Assembly (NCBI GenBank): GCA_951799445.1
Contig: OX637287.1
Location: forward strand, 43,119,724 to 43,183,723
Direction: 5' to 3'
Length of the DNA stretch: 64,000 nt
Source: Pseudisothecium myosuroides
Lineage: Eukaryota; Streptophyta; Bryopsida; Hypnales; Lembophyllaceae
Under the pieces are notes generated by a model. The model had not been told where the DNA came from and did no database searches. It saw only the letters and a program-made list of their open reading frames with translations. Of this stretch, positions 22,630-33,814 are shown piece by piece. The translations under genes and the position numbers were made by a program. Position 1 is the stretch's first letter. Every line of letters starts with the position of its first letter.

Positions 22630-23551
22630 TTAACCTCTAAAGTCTCATTGTCCCTTCAGGAGACAAAATGGATTTCAAGCAGGCTTGTACGATCTCAATA
22701 TTTTTGTAATTTTTGAATTTTTAGTGAAGGTAGAAAATCACATTAGCTTTTTGAACATATAATTTTTTATTTCAATCGGAGCTTGGGAGCAAAAGTTATG
22801 GCACAAAAAGTCCTTATTTAAATTCGGCGGGCAAAAAAATCCCTAAAAAAAATTAGAAATAAAAATAATTTTTTTTTTTTTTATATAGATTATATTTTTA
22901 TCTACATGGAAAGCTTTATTTATTCCATTTGTATTTGTTATGTGAAAGTTATGGACAATCTTGTTTTTTTGGCAATTAGAGCATTTTCTTAAAAAAATCC
23001 CTTGTAGGATCCATTTTTGACCTCAATTTTTACAATTTTTCAAAAAAAAAGTTTCACGAGGTTAAGATCTCTTACTAGAACAATCTCACCATTGAGATTA
23101 GAATGTTCCAATTCCATCTTAAAGCTTTTAACGATTTAGATTTTCCTTCAATCTTGAACCTACATCTACTTAACTATTTTTTAATGAGTGAAAATTAAGT
23201 GTTTTTTTTTGGAATTTTTCCTAGACCCTCATCTCAATTTTTCATCATATAAAATTAGAAATTCAAAATCAATAAAGCAAAAATTTTAAGCTATGAAGGT
23301 TTAAAGCCAAAATTGTAGTTGAGCAAGGTGCCAAAAAACTTGTTTCCTTCACTTTAAATGCAAATATCTTGCAATCTACACAATCAAAGTTTGTGAAATT
23401 TCTTCTATACATTTTTGCACTAGTCCAGTACAAGATCCGATGTTTAGATATGCAAAAAAATACATTAATTTTTTTTTTTTATCTTTGCTATAGAAATGGC
23501 AGTTTTGAGTGGTTTTTGATGGAAAAGAAGCCTTGGGACTTTAGGAATTAA
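22630..23551. mobile_element. Family A (TTAA-type) element, long form
   Basis: A 914-bp element (22634-23547) lies between TTAA sites. The left end is CCTCTAAAGTCTC and the right end GGGACTTTAGGAA. The interior matches 3189-4130 and 33922-34853, including 'caatctcaccattgagatta' and 'atggcagttttga'. It is non-coding. Confidence 0.7.
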
Positions 23552-23867
23552 ATGGTCTAAAGTCAAAAAAAAATTCTGATTTTTTTTGCATGCATTTTTG
23601 GAACATTGTATAAATAAACTATATATTTTCAATGTGTTGAAAATAGGTGTATTCAAAATCTAGTATAGGCTTTTATATCTATAGGACTTCTAGGTGAGAA
23701 TCTAGATGGAGCAGTTTTGCAAACATGTATGTCACAATTAGGTGCAGTTATGTTACTACAAGAAAAGAGAGATAGAGAGATTAACTCCAACTATATAATA
23801 TGATCAATTTGCGTATATTAAAGAGCCAGTTTTCAAAAAAGAAACAAACAACAAACCTGAAGAAAAT

Positions 23868-24046
23868 GTCATTTTCATTAAATTGGCAATACTCCACACT
23901 CCAAAAATTATGACATTTATCTTCACAAATATTTAATTTTTGGCCATTAACTAGGACTTGTATAAATTTTTGGTTTCAAGTGGCGTGTCCTAAATAACGC
24001 CAAATTAAAGGAGTATCACCAATTTAACAAATTGACGTTAGAAGCT
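23868..24046. mobile_element. Diverged family C-like MITE
   Basis: Inverted ends 'cattaaattggcaatactcc' (from about 23876) and 'ggagtatcaccaatttaaca' (about 24018-24037) enclose about 140 bp. The ends resemble family C termini but the interior is diverged. Confidence 0.45.
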
Positions 24047-25170
24047 TTGAAAGCATGATGTAGCTAGAAGGGTATGAACTTATATACTTTCAAGGCAAAA
24101 GTTTAAGATCACAATAAAGTTGAAAATACCCAAAACTATTTGTGTACCCCTTCTTGACAGAAAAACTTCTATTAAAAGTGTCTCCAAAAGTGCAATTAAA
24201 CCATCTCCATATTGAACTGTGATTGGTGGACTACTTATTCTTTAGATTTAGATTTTAATTGTAATAAACAAGCTATGTGACAATTTCAATGGCATACCTA
24301 GAGAGTTTCCACTTTGAAAATTTATAAAAATTACATATCTTATCCAAAAACTCAATTTTTTTTTTAAAATTCATGATTTTCAATTGCTAATATTACATAA
24401 ATGTGTGTTTTCTTGAAAACGATGCCTCTAACTATGTTGACAATTTTGAGTGTAAATTTTCATCTTATTAGCAAGTGAAGTTAGTGGCAGTAGAAAATTC
24501 CCATTTTTCATTCAAAAATCTGTGACTACACACATTTAGCCAACTCCTATTGTGCTCTCTAAGGTAGGAGGCTCGAACTCCGACCGGGCATTTTCAACCG
24601 AGCCTATAGAAGTGTCATAAACTGCGCAGAGTGTAGTGGAAATAAATGAGACTTTTTTCAGGAAGACTTTGTCGTGTGAAGTGCACGATAATAGGGTATT
24701 GATGCTGTAACCAATGCTCTGTTCATGAACAGTTTTAGCACATTAATCATTTTTTAATTGACTCAAGATTAAATAAAGAATTGTGATGATTGCACATTCA
24801 ATTTGCTTTTGCACTTTGAGCTGCTGAAATTGGAACTTGTTTTGGAGCATTTTGAAATTCTCATTACTTGATAATCAAGTAAAGCATGGAACTTATTAAG
24901 CAGCTAATTTCATTGATTACACTGACGTATATGGCTTTCAAATACATCAAATGGGCGTCCTTTTTGCTTTCGAAGCCGCCGGTTTGTGAAACTAGAGCTT
25001 CACAACTTCATTAAGGAAAAGCGTAATAAATGAGGTATATTAAATAATACTTCCCATGACATGGCGGTTTACAGTCATCATCGTCGCCATGTCTATGCTG
25101 AACCTGGAAGTATAACTGAGAATTACAGAAATGACAAAACTTCTAAGCGATTGAGTACCTGAGCTGTACT
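24047..25170. other. Intergenic DNA upstream of the pogo-type transposase
   Basis: No gene recognised. A lone family B end (taaggtaggaggctcgaact) occurs at about 24565 without a clear partner. The last few hundred bases may be the 5' flank or leader of the transposon at 25.2 kb. Confidence 0.35.
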
Positions 25171-25173
25171 TAG

Positions 25174-27864
25174 TGAGGAGTGAATCTCAGAGAAAAAAAT
25201 TACATTGAGCGACGTGAGGCCAAGAATTTCATCGTACTTTCAGAAATCAACATAAGTTCAGACAGTCACTTTGAAGAAGCCAGCGATGGAGATGGGCGGG
25301 GGTGGCAGCTTCGACGCGACTAGGGAAGCAGTCAATCTGACTACGCAGGAGACAAAGACGATCAGTATGGAGATGATGAAAACACGGCCTTATTCAAGTG
25401 GGCGGAGGACGAAGCGGAGAAAGAATCGCTCCTACAGCTGCAAGCAATGGGAGTGTTCGATCATGATGCTGCTGACGAGGAAGAATGTGAACCAGTTAGA
25501 GAAGGCCTTGAACGGCGGAGAGTTCTACAGTGCCAGTCGAATCGAGCCTCCAATAGTCGCCAGCGCACGAGTCTAAGCGTCCCCACATTCCCTGATGTTG
25601 ACTTCGAGGTTGACCAAGAGATGCTCGGCGTCCCTACATTCCCTGATGCTGACTTCGAGGGCGACCAAGGGCATGACGACGTTTACAACAAGGACCAGGG
25701 CCAACAGCATGACATGGAGCTGATCAACCTGACAACGTGGGGCAGCAATGGTGAACGGAGCTAGCAGCCCATCGGAGGAGAGAACACGCGTCCTGTGGGC
25801 CGCCCTACCCGGGCTCTCAAGTTCGTCGGGCCAGCCAAGGCAGCAGACGGCAGCTTGCAGAGAGCTTTTGCTGGCGCCTGCAGAATGTTCGGGTTGATTG
25901 TCGATCCACCGGATGTGATGGCGCCCCTTGTCGCAGGTACAATTTGTGAAGTAAACTCTGATCTGTTGGGCCCCTCACAACGTCCAAGGTCCAGTAGAAA
26001 GAGAAAATTAAACGGCAACTGGACAAAGTATTAGCTCAATGAGGCTATTGCAGATATTGATGATGGCTTGCCTTTGAGAACTGCAACAAGGAATAATAGC
26101 ATTCCTTCCTCCAGTCTCAGAGGCCATCTATACGGAACCACAGTTCATAGAAGGAGAGGCAGGCAAGGAGTCCTCACAGACAAGGAAGAGTCTGAATTAG
26201 TAGATTACCTCCTGAAGATGCAAAATCTCGGTTTTCCTTTAACCATTGGACAACTGAGGGAGAAAGTGGAAATTCTTACTCAAAATCGGGTCACCCCTTT
26301 CAAGGACGGAGTTCCAGACCATGGATGGGTCAAGTGCTTTAAGGGAAGATACAAAGAATTAGCCATGAGGAAGCCCCAAGCACTAGAATAGAAACGAGCA
26401 AGGAATTTATATCCTGAAATAGTTTCAACTTTCTATGAGAACCTTCAGAAGCTTTACAATGACCACAACTATGAACCAAATCACATATGGAACTGTGACG
26501 AAAGCGGGGCCCAAGCTGGGAAGGACGGAGGGGGTTTCGTCATTGCAAAAAGAGGGTCAAGGAATGTACATGTTGTGACGCCAGACCAGAGGGAGTGGCT
26601 GTCTGTGCTTTCCTGCATCAATGCACAAGGTGAGAGCCTACCCAATTTCTATATTTTCAAAGGAAAGAAGAGATCAAGGAATTTTTTGAAGAAAACGGGA
26701 GAGACAGGAGCTGTCATGGCCATGCAACCAAAGGCATGGATGACAAACTACTTGTTCAAGGCGTGGATGCATCATTTTTTATTGACAGTGTCAGAATTAT
26801 ATGGTATTTCACCAACAAATAGGCACTTGCTTATTCAAGACGGACATGGGTCTCATGTGACTTTAGAGGTCATTAAATTAGCTATGTCTAAAGGTCTTGA
26901 TCTGCTAACATTGCCATCCCACACCTCCCATGCTCTCCAACCTCTAGATGTAACTTGCTTTAAACCATTCAAGTTGGCTTTTAGAGCCTATAGAGAAAAA
27001 TGGACTTTGAGCCATAAGGGAAAACTACCTAGCAAGGAGGACCTTGCCCAATGGGTGTCTCATGCTCTAAAGAGATCCTTGTCCATCAAAAATATAACAA
27101 AAGGTTTTCAAAATACTGGCATATTTCCTATCAATGCTAGTGCTGTTAACAATAGAGTGGGACCAAGCGCAGCATATTTTAGGACCCATCAAGAACCAGT
27201 AGAAGCAAACAATGAAGAAAACATCACTCAAAGCCAACAACAACATCAATTGGAATAGTGGGAGATCCAGGAGATTTATGAAGAAGTGCCTACAAACCTC
27301 CCCAAATGCCAACAATACTTCGTGGACTTCAACGATGAAGACTTGGACGGTGACGTGTAGGAACAGGGAAATGGTAATGGACGTGCAGAGGAGGATGAAG
27401 CAGCTGATATACAAGAAGGTGGAGGAAACAACAGATTCACTGATTTACTTGAGCTACCCCGCATTGAGCTACCACCTTTGTCCATCACACGCATTGAACC
27501 TCAAATCGATTACCATAGATCCATCCTACTTACTGAAGAGCAGCACATCAAGGACCTTGAAGATGTTGTAGCCAAGAAAGAAGCTGCTGCACAAGAAAAA
27601 GAGAGAAGAAAACTTGACATGGAGGCCAACAAGGACAAAAGAGCAGAAGAGAAGAGGACGAAGTTGAAGGACAAAGAAGCAAGAGCAGAACTTGCAAGAT
27701 CAAAAAAGAAACACAACGAATTGTGGAGCTTGAAGAATGTTAAAGCACTTAGTGAAAAATTACATGCTGCTATAAGAACTAACGCTCCTGTTGTTGGCTA
27801 TAGAGCTCCCTACTATGGATACATGCCACAGGTTTGCAAGGACAACCAGAGAGTTGCAATATAA
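25174..27864 (+). pseudogene. pogo/Tigger-type (CENP-B/jerky-like) transposase interrupted by TAG codons
   Basis: One reading frame stays open from about 25174 to TAA 27862-27864, about 890 codons, except for six in-frame TAGs at 25321, 25762, 26032, 26389, 27256 and 27358 and no indel. The N-terminus is acidic (DDQYGDDENTALFKWAEDE). A psq-type helix-turn-helix (LNEAIADIDDGLPLR), a CENP-B-type helix-turn-helix (DKEESELVDYLLKMQNLGF) and a DDE_1 nuclease domain follow. The three acidic motifs are visible: NCDESG, LIQDGHGSH and SHTSHALQPLD. The C-terminus has a Lys/Glu-rich coiled coil (about 27570-27720). The product would be a cut-and-paste transposase. Strong similarity to intact family members around each TAG, for example WTKY-TAG-LNEAI where Q fits, suggests recent CAG-to-TAG changes. 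As written it is non-functional, unless TAG is read through. The start codon is uncertain. Confidence 0.85.
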
Positions 27865-28232
27865 AGAAGGCGAGCTAAGAAGAAAAGAGAAGACACGTCC
27901 TACATACCTGCCTTGCAGAAAGTGCGACCGCCAGGGATGACCTGTTTTCTTGGATAGCAGCAGTTCGGCAGTGGCAGTGCGATGTACTACCTTATGCCCA
28001 TGCTCACTTCACAGATTTAGCAGACAGGATCAGCACCTGTAAATGCCATATCCACGGGAGTTAGTTACTATCGCCAAGTGCCTTACCAGTGAAGGGCAAC
28101 ACATGTACAGAGGGAGAATGGCAACGAAGCAGTCAAAGAGGTGCCATTCGAATTTCAAAAAAAAGAAGCGGAATAGAAGACTTAACGGCAGCTACAGTAG
28201 GGTTACAGTGAAGGCGGAGGAGTCTATGCTAG
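27865..28232 (+). other. 3' flank of the pogo-type element, split by an insertion
   Basis: Purine-rich sequence after the transposase stop continues in style on the far side of the 28233-32604 insertion (32605 onward). No further reading frame of note. The element's terminal inverted repeats were not identified. Confidence 0.4.
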
Positions 28233-28577
28233 TGTGAGCGCTTGTTTACCCACCCTTGGTAAAGAAGCGAGCACAACCAGGCTCTCGGTAATTAACCGTT
28301 CTGACTCGATCTATGGGTGTCTAGCGCCAATCCATTGTGCCTTCCAAGCAATGAATCTTTTCTAAACTCCTAAGACTTGCTAATTTTGGATAATGAAGAA
28401 ACAAAACAAAACCCTAATTGGAATTGCTATAACTGCTAAGTTTGAATCAAAGCCTAAGAGGGCTTGGTAGTTTAGGAGAAGAGTTGATCTTAGTCTACGC
28501 TTATCTATCCTAAATGGAAGAGTACCTTATGCTATTTCTAAAAGTATAAAGCTTGTTAGATTTGGACTCTCCTAGAG

Positions 28578-29095
28578 AGAGTTATGGACGGATGAAGTTT
28601 GACCGCTACTCGGTCCCTCAAACTTCATCCATGCTTTTCTATGGACTCCGGATTTCGATTTGACTTGGGATTTGGGCTATGGGCCTGAACCCCTAATGTT
28701 AACCTAATTACCAAGTCTTGATTCAAATGGATGAAATCTTCTAGGGTTCATCCATTACTTGTTCCAAACTTCATCCCTTCTTAACTGCTTGGGGTTTAGG
28801 TATTTCCTTAAGCTGGGTTTAGTTTTGGGTTATCCTAAACTTGTTCTAAGATGTTCTAAATCTATACTTAACCTAAACTTAATCTTAAAAGTCCCTAATC
28901 CGCCTTCTAATCTTACTTAAGGAGCTTAAGTGTGGTTACTAATGCACTAATCTTAGAAACTTAAGACTTGTTCTGAGGAGATCCTGACTTTAGCCTTTTA
29001 ATTTGATTAATCACATTAGATTTGGGGTTTCCTATCAAAAGTTATCCATGGATGAAGTTTGACCGCTAATCGGTCCTTCAAACTTCATCCGCTAA
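28578..29095. repeat. Repeated short hairpins with ggatgaagtttga arms
   Basis: The block ggatgaagtttgaccg ... cggtcc(c/t)tcaaacttcatcc occurs at about 28589-28630 and 29048-29090. Each copy is a 13-bp-arm inverted repeat around a short loop. Looser versions (ggatgaaat...ttcatcc) occur nearby at about 28730 and 29189-29237. It lies inside the TG...CA insertion. Confidence 0.6.
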
Positions 29096-29848
29096 TTAGG
29101 GCTAGCCCTAATTCCAAAACTAAATTCTAATTTGACTTTCGGTTCCTAAATTAATTCTTCTTTTTATGTTAGCTTTTTTGTTCCTCTTGGATGAAATTTG
29201 TTAGGTTTCATCCAACATGACCCCCTAACTTCATCCGCTCATAACTCCTTCGTTTTAGCTCGGATTTGGACGTGTTTTAGGTTTTCGGAAACCCCTAGCC
29301 CTCTACTATAAGATTTTAAAGTTAATTCTAACCTGACTTTGCTTCTTGCCTACCCGAGCTCTCGGTCTCCTTCTAATTATCTTGATAAAACAAAGTTAAA
29401 CACGGAAGAGTGGGGTGTTTAGGGGCCCACCTCATATTGGAGGTCTTGGATCAACCGGTCGAGGTTCCCCCCCTCGGCCATGTTCCTTCCTCTTGGATTC
29501 GTGGCTCCTTGAGTGATTCTTGAATCGGAGAAGATTTGAGAACGAAGTGGTAGGGGCGGTGGAATTTCTTTCTTCTCTTTCTTTCCACCCCTTCTTACAC
29601 CCACCAACTTGTCTTCCAAAGTTCTTACGTGTTGACTTTGTTCTTACATCTCTTACACCTTGGCCTTCCCAAGTGCTTACGCGGTTGACCTTTCTCTTAT
29701 GCCCACGGGCACGCTCTTTCTTACTCTTGCGCTCACCCTTTTAGTGGTCCAAATTGGTTAGTTGAGATTTCCCCCAATCCATCCACTCGCACATCCCTCT
29801 CCTATTTCATCTTCCTCCTTGCTTGTGATGCTCAAGGTTTTTGGTTAT

Positions 29849-29912
29849 GGTGTGTGGAGAGCTTGGTTGAGTTGTGTGTGGAGAGCTTGGGTGAGTTGTG
29901 TGTGGAGTGATT
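29849..29912. repeat. 27-28 bp tandem repeat
   Basis: The unit 'gtgtggagagcttgggtgag' plus 'ttgt' is repeated about 2.3 times. It is part of the TG...CA insertion. Confidence 0.55.
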
Positions 29913-30204
29913 GTGTGAGCTTTTGGAGGTTTTTGTGTGCTTTTTATGATAATTCCTACTACAAGGTGTACCCCCCGAATCTTTTTCCCTACTTTTCCTC
30001 CTTCTACTTGGAAGATATCTCTACTTCTACCACCCTAGCTTTCCACTTCTACTATCCTAATTTCCCATTCATTCTACCCTTTTTCTTTCCTACTTCTACC
30101 ACCTTAATTTCCCATTTATTCTACCCATAAAGGAGAATCAAAAGGAACAAAAAAAAACCAACACGAATTGGCCGGAGGTGCTGCCTGGAGGCGCAGCTTG
30201 CAAG

Positions 30205-30402
30205 CACGGGACCGGGCGCGGGTATCGGGTGTGGGTATCGGGCACGGGTACGGGCTGCGGGTACCGGGCTGCTCCGCTTGGACTGCTCCTACTTGGCTGG
30301 CTCCGCTTGGGCTGGCTCCCGCTTGGGCTGGCTCCTGCTTGGGCTGGCCCCCGCTTGGGCTGGCTCTTGCTGGGGCTGGCTCTCGCTGGGCTGGCTCGGC
30401 CC
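30205..30402. repeat. GC-rich minisatellite
   Basis: The first part holds short cgggtatcgggtgtgggtat repeats. The second (about 30297-30402) has six to seven copies of an about 18-bp unit such as ggctggctcccgcttggg. It is strikingly GC-rich against the AT-rich window. Long frames on both strands here (Gly/Leu/Ala/Trp-rich or Pro/Ala/Ser-rich) are products of the repeat, not genes. Confidence 0.75.
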
Positions 30403-30616
30403 GGGGTTTTTTTTCCTTCCTCTGGACGTTTTTTCTGAACTTTTGGTAAATGCCAAAAATAATGACTGAGGCCACTTAAGCCAAGGGAAAGCCAAAACTA
30501 ATCCTAGTTCTACATGGATTTTTGCCTATAACGTTTTCCTAAGTTCTTGGATGCTAAACTTTGAAGGTTTCCAAGAACCTCTTGGAAACTAAACTTTGAA
30601 CCGAGTTCTCTGGGGA

Positions 30617-30760
30617 GATCAAGGCTTCGCCGTCGAGTTGGGTTTAACACCAACTCTAGGATTTCTCCCTGCCCGTAGGTTCAAAGCTTCGCCGTATGGC
30701 GGGTTTTTAACACGCACTCTAGGACTAGGGGGGTTAATAGTCAAAGCTTTGCCGTCAACA
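30617..30760. repeat. About 61-bp tandem repeat, two and a half copies
   Basis: Copies start tcaaggcttcgccgtcg (about 30618), tcaaagcttcgccgtatg (about 30680) and tcaaagctttgccgtcaa (about 30740). The first two share 'gggttt(t)taacac' and 'actctagga'. Non-coding. Confidence 0.55.
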
Positions 30761-32604
30761 AGGAGGGCTCACGTGACCACAAGCAATTTCAAAAGAGGAA
30801 GAAAACCGTTAGGACATAACCACCCTGGGGGGCCCACAACTCCACCGTACGGGGGGAGGACCACACGCCAAGGGTTCTTAGAGAAAGCAAAAGAGTTCTC
30901 CGACTGGGAGAGAAACACTCGGAGGTTAATCTAGACACGCGGGTTAGAAAACACAATCCTTAAACACTAAAGACCCCCCAATGGGCGACAAAGCCAAGGC
31001 GCTGCGGGGGGAGCTTTAGGATCAGGACAAAACTCAAGGAACTCCCAAGCAAGTTAGTGCTTCAAGCAAAGTACTTCAACTGACAAGTTAGTGACCAAAG
31101 TGACTCAAAAATAAGCCAAATAATACCCAAGACTACTCAAAACTCATAGACACAAAGGAAGAAGGACCTCCAAGACCTTCAAAAGCTGAAAATAGAACAA
31201 CAACGGAGCACCACGTGCTCAAAACACCGTGGAAGTGCCTTTGGCTAAAATTGCCAAAAAATCCAATATAAGTTGGACCCACGGACCCAAAACATGAATG
31301 GGGGTGGTTTTGGAGAGAAATGAGGGCCATTTTATAGGTTTTCCAAGGCCCTCACCTCCCCTCTTTTAACCTAGGTAACCCTATCAACTTGGATTTTCAT
31401 CCTTATCTTTTAGGATTTTCACGTAGTTTGGGTTTTACGCTGGTCCAACACTCTAACTATTGGAGATTAACTCCAAATCGAAAACCGATTGCGCCATTGG
31501 CTTTAGAAGGCCATTTTTAGTCCTAGGATTCTCCTACCCCCTATTCCAACGCCAAAATCCCACCGTAAGCTATCGCCAACTAGAGTCAGTAAAAGAGGTA
31601 AAAATCTACTTTTTGGAGGTTATCTTTTCTGACAAAGGTGACTAGCCAGGGTGGTCTGGGAGGTCTTAGGGAGTAAGAAAAGACCCTTCGTTGACTTCGT
31701 TCCGACTTTGTGTGCTCCCGGGACGCCGGTCAACTCCACGTAAATCCCGCCACGTGGATAATTCGAAGGAATGTCGGTGATTCGGCCGTCTCCCGCTATC
31801 GAAACACCACGAAACTCGTCGGGGCGCGTTATTAGTATAAAAGAAACTATCCTAATTTTTAGTGAGATTTTACCGCTACCTGGGTAATTATCGTGAATTT
31901 CCCATCGTGGTTTTAGGCGGTTGACCGTCCGGAAGGAGTATTTCTTCGATCCAGAAAATTCCGAAACTTCTTGGGAAACCTCTCATGGGGTTTCCCAAGA
32001 GATTTGCAAGTTCACATCTTGATCTTGCATGTCTTGATACGGAGGGCAAAAAGATACCTCCGTTGGTTTATCGGTAGTCAGGGAATCTTCCGCATACGGG
32101 GGAATCTTGGCAAATGGATTTCGCTTTTGACTTTCCGGTATGGTTTAGAACCAAGATCACAATCCAGTGACCGTAGATTCCTCCACTGGCCTGTCTTGCG
32201 AAAGTGACCCCTGCAAGCTAACAATTGGGGTTTCTACTATTCGTCGATGGGATGGGGAAACTGAAACCTCTCTTGGGGAATCTACCTAAGAATCTCCCTA
32301 GACTTCCCTCAGACCAATTTAGCCCAGCTTGGTCACTTGCATAGTGATTTTAGGCTATTTTGGGTAAGAACCCTCAAATCTTCTAGTTCCTACTACTTCT
32401 ATGGCTCTAACCTATTTACAAGTGGGTTTTAGGACTATTCTAAGGAGAAAAGGCTATTTAGGACCAAAGGGCATATTGATATGTAACATGTCCATTCTGG
32501 TTTTACACTCTTTTTAGGGCTTTTTGTGTATAATTATGACTTAAATTGCACAATCTAAGAAAAAAGAAGACTATGAGTCCCAAGTGACGAATTGGGAGCT
32601 CACA

Positions 32605-33200
32605 GCTAGCAGGCTGAGGCTTCTCGTTGCATCGCTCTAATATCCTTCTGCAAACAAACAGCAGAGGCGGTGAAGGTTAGCAACAGAAGAGATTTGAAGA
32701 CAGAGCTTGCATCCTTAGAAGAAAAAAGCAACGTGTAGAAAGAGTTTTCGATTTCTTACCTGAGCAACAACATTTGATGCAGACTGAATCTCGGACACCA
32801 TACAACACTTGGCAGGGACGAGGGGCGCGGCACAGCTGCAAGTGGTGGGACGACTCAGGCAAGAGCAGTCATCGATAAGAAGACCTCAGCAACAGCGATA
32901 TCTCAAGTCAAGCACGAAATGCGATGTGAAGAGCAGAAGAGCAGACAGGACGTAGAGGCTGAAGCAGCCGAAAGATGGCAGTGAGGTGAGGAATCGGCTG
33001 ATACTCAAGAGATTGGAACTGCACCAAATGCAACACAGAAGAAAGCATCGCAACTCACTTCCAGCCAGCAGCTGAAACGGAGGGGCATGCAGCAGAGGAT
33101 CCAACAGAGAGGCGCGCAGCGGAGGGTGCCAGCGGAGGCGGCTGCAGAGCCGTTGTCACCAATCACCAACGGCTTCATCTGTAACGCGGTTGACCTCCCA
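32605..33200 (+). other. Continuation of the pogo-element 3' flank
   Basis: Moderately GC-rich, purine-rich sequence resembling 27865-28232 in composition, re-joined if the insertion at 28233-32604 is removed. Open frames on either strand show no recognisable domain. Confidence 0.35.
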
Positions 33201-33814
33201 CGGAGGTGTCAAGCCACGTTTTTAAAAAACTGGCCGATTTTAGGGTTACAGCCCTCATTTTCAGGGGTTTTTTTGGTGATCAGATAACACGGAGTTGGAA
33301 TTGCCGCGTACGCTTTTTGAATTTCCATGGGGCAGCATGGCAGAAGTTCTGACGCAGTAATCTAATCTTGTACAGTCCATTATGCTAGGGGCAGACCAGT
33401 AAAGAAGGGAATCTCGAGGCTTTGAAGTGGATGAGGTTTGCATGTTAGTTGTTTTATTTACCAACTTAGCAGTATGCTTTAAGGACAGAGCTGAACCTTG
33501 TAAGCAACGTGTTTGTCAGTTTTTGGACTGACTCATTCAATTCAAAGCCACACAAGGATTCATAAGTGATGTAGTCTATGGACACTAGTAGAGACCTACG
33601 GGCCTTCCACTTTGAAAATTCCTCAGTAATGTATATGCACTCAGAAAATTTCGGTGAAAATTTCCACTCATGTGTCTCTCACTTCTCTGCCGGCCAAATT
33701 TTTTTCATAAACTCCCGCTGCAATCTACTCTCCACAGAGCCCTGTTTCTGCTTAGATGGTCGACTTATGAGCCTCCTACCTTATTTCATTCCCAAGTCCA
33801 CGCGTCCCACAGGT
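33201..33814. other. Intergenic DNA with a lone family B end
   Basis: The inverted family B terminus gagcctcctacctta lies at about 33769-33783. No left partner was clearly identified. No gene. Confidence 0.35.

Larger units (their letters stand above)
28233..32604. mobile_element. 4.37-kb non-coding TG...CA insertion with GCTAG target duplication
   Basis: The element begins TGTGAGCGC and ends GAGCTCACA. It is bracketed by the 5-bp direct repeat GCTAG at 28228-28232 and 32605-32609. TG...CA termini and a 5-bp duplication are the signature of an LTR-retrotransposon integration product. Yet no gag-pol domains and no second internal LTR copy were found, so a long solo LTR or a large non-autonomous LARD-type element are the best explanations. 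The interior contains short hairpins built on ggatgaagtttga, a GC-rich minisatellite and a 61-bp tandem repeat. A non-LTR alternative is not excluded, because only 7-8 bp of the ends are inverted. Confidence 0.7.

Noticed and set aside
30168..30495. Long Gly/Leu/Ala/Trp-rich and Pro/Ala/Ser-rich frames on both strands
   Set aside because: They are translations of the GC-rich minisatellite in every frame and have no independent coding evidence.
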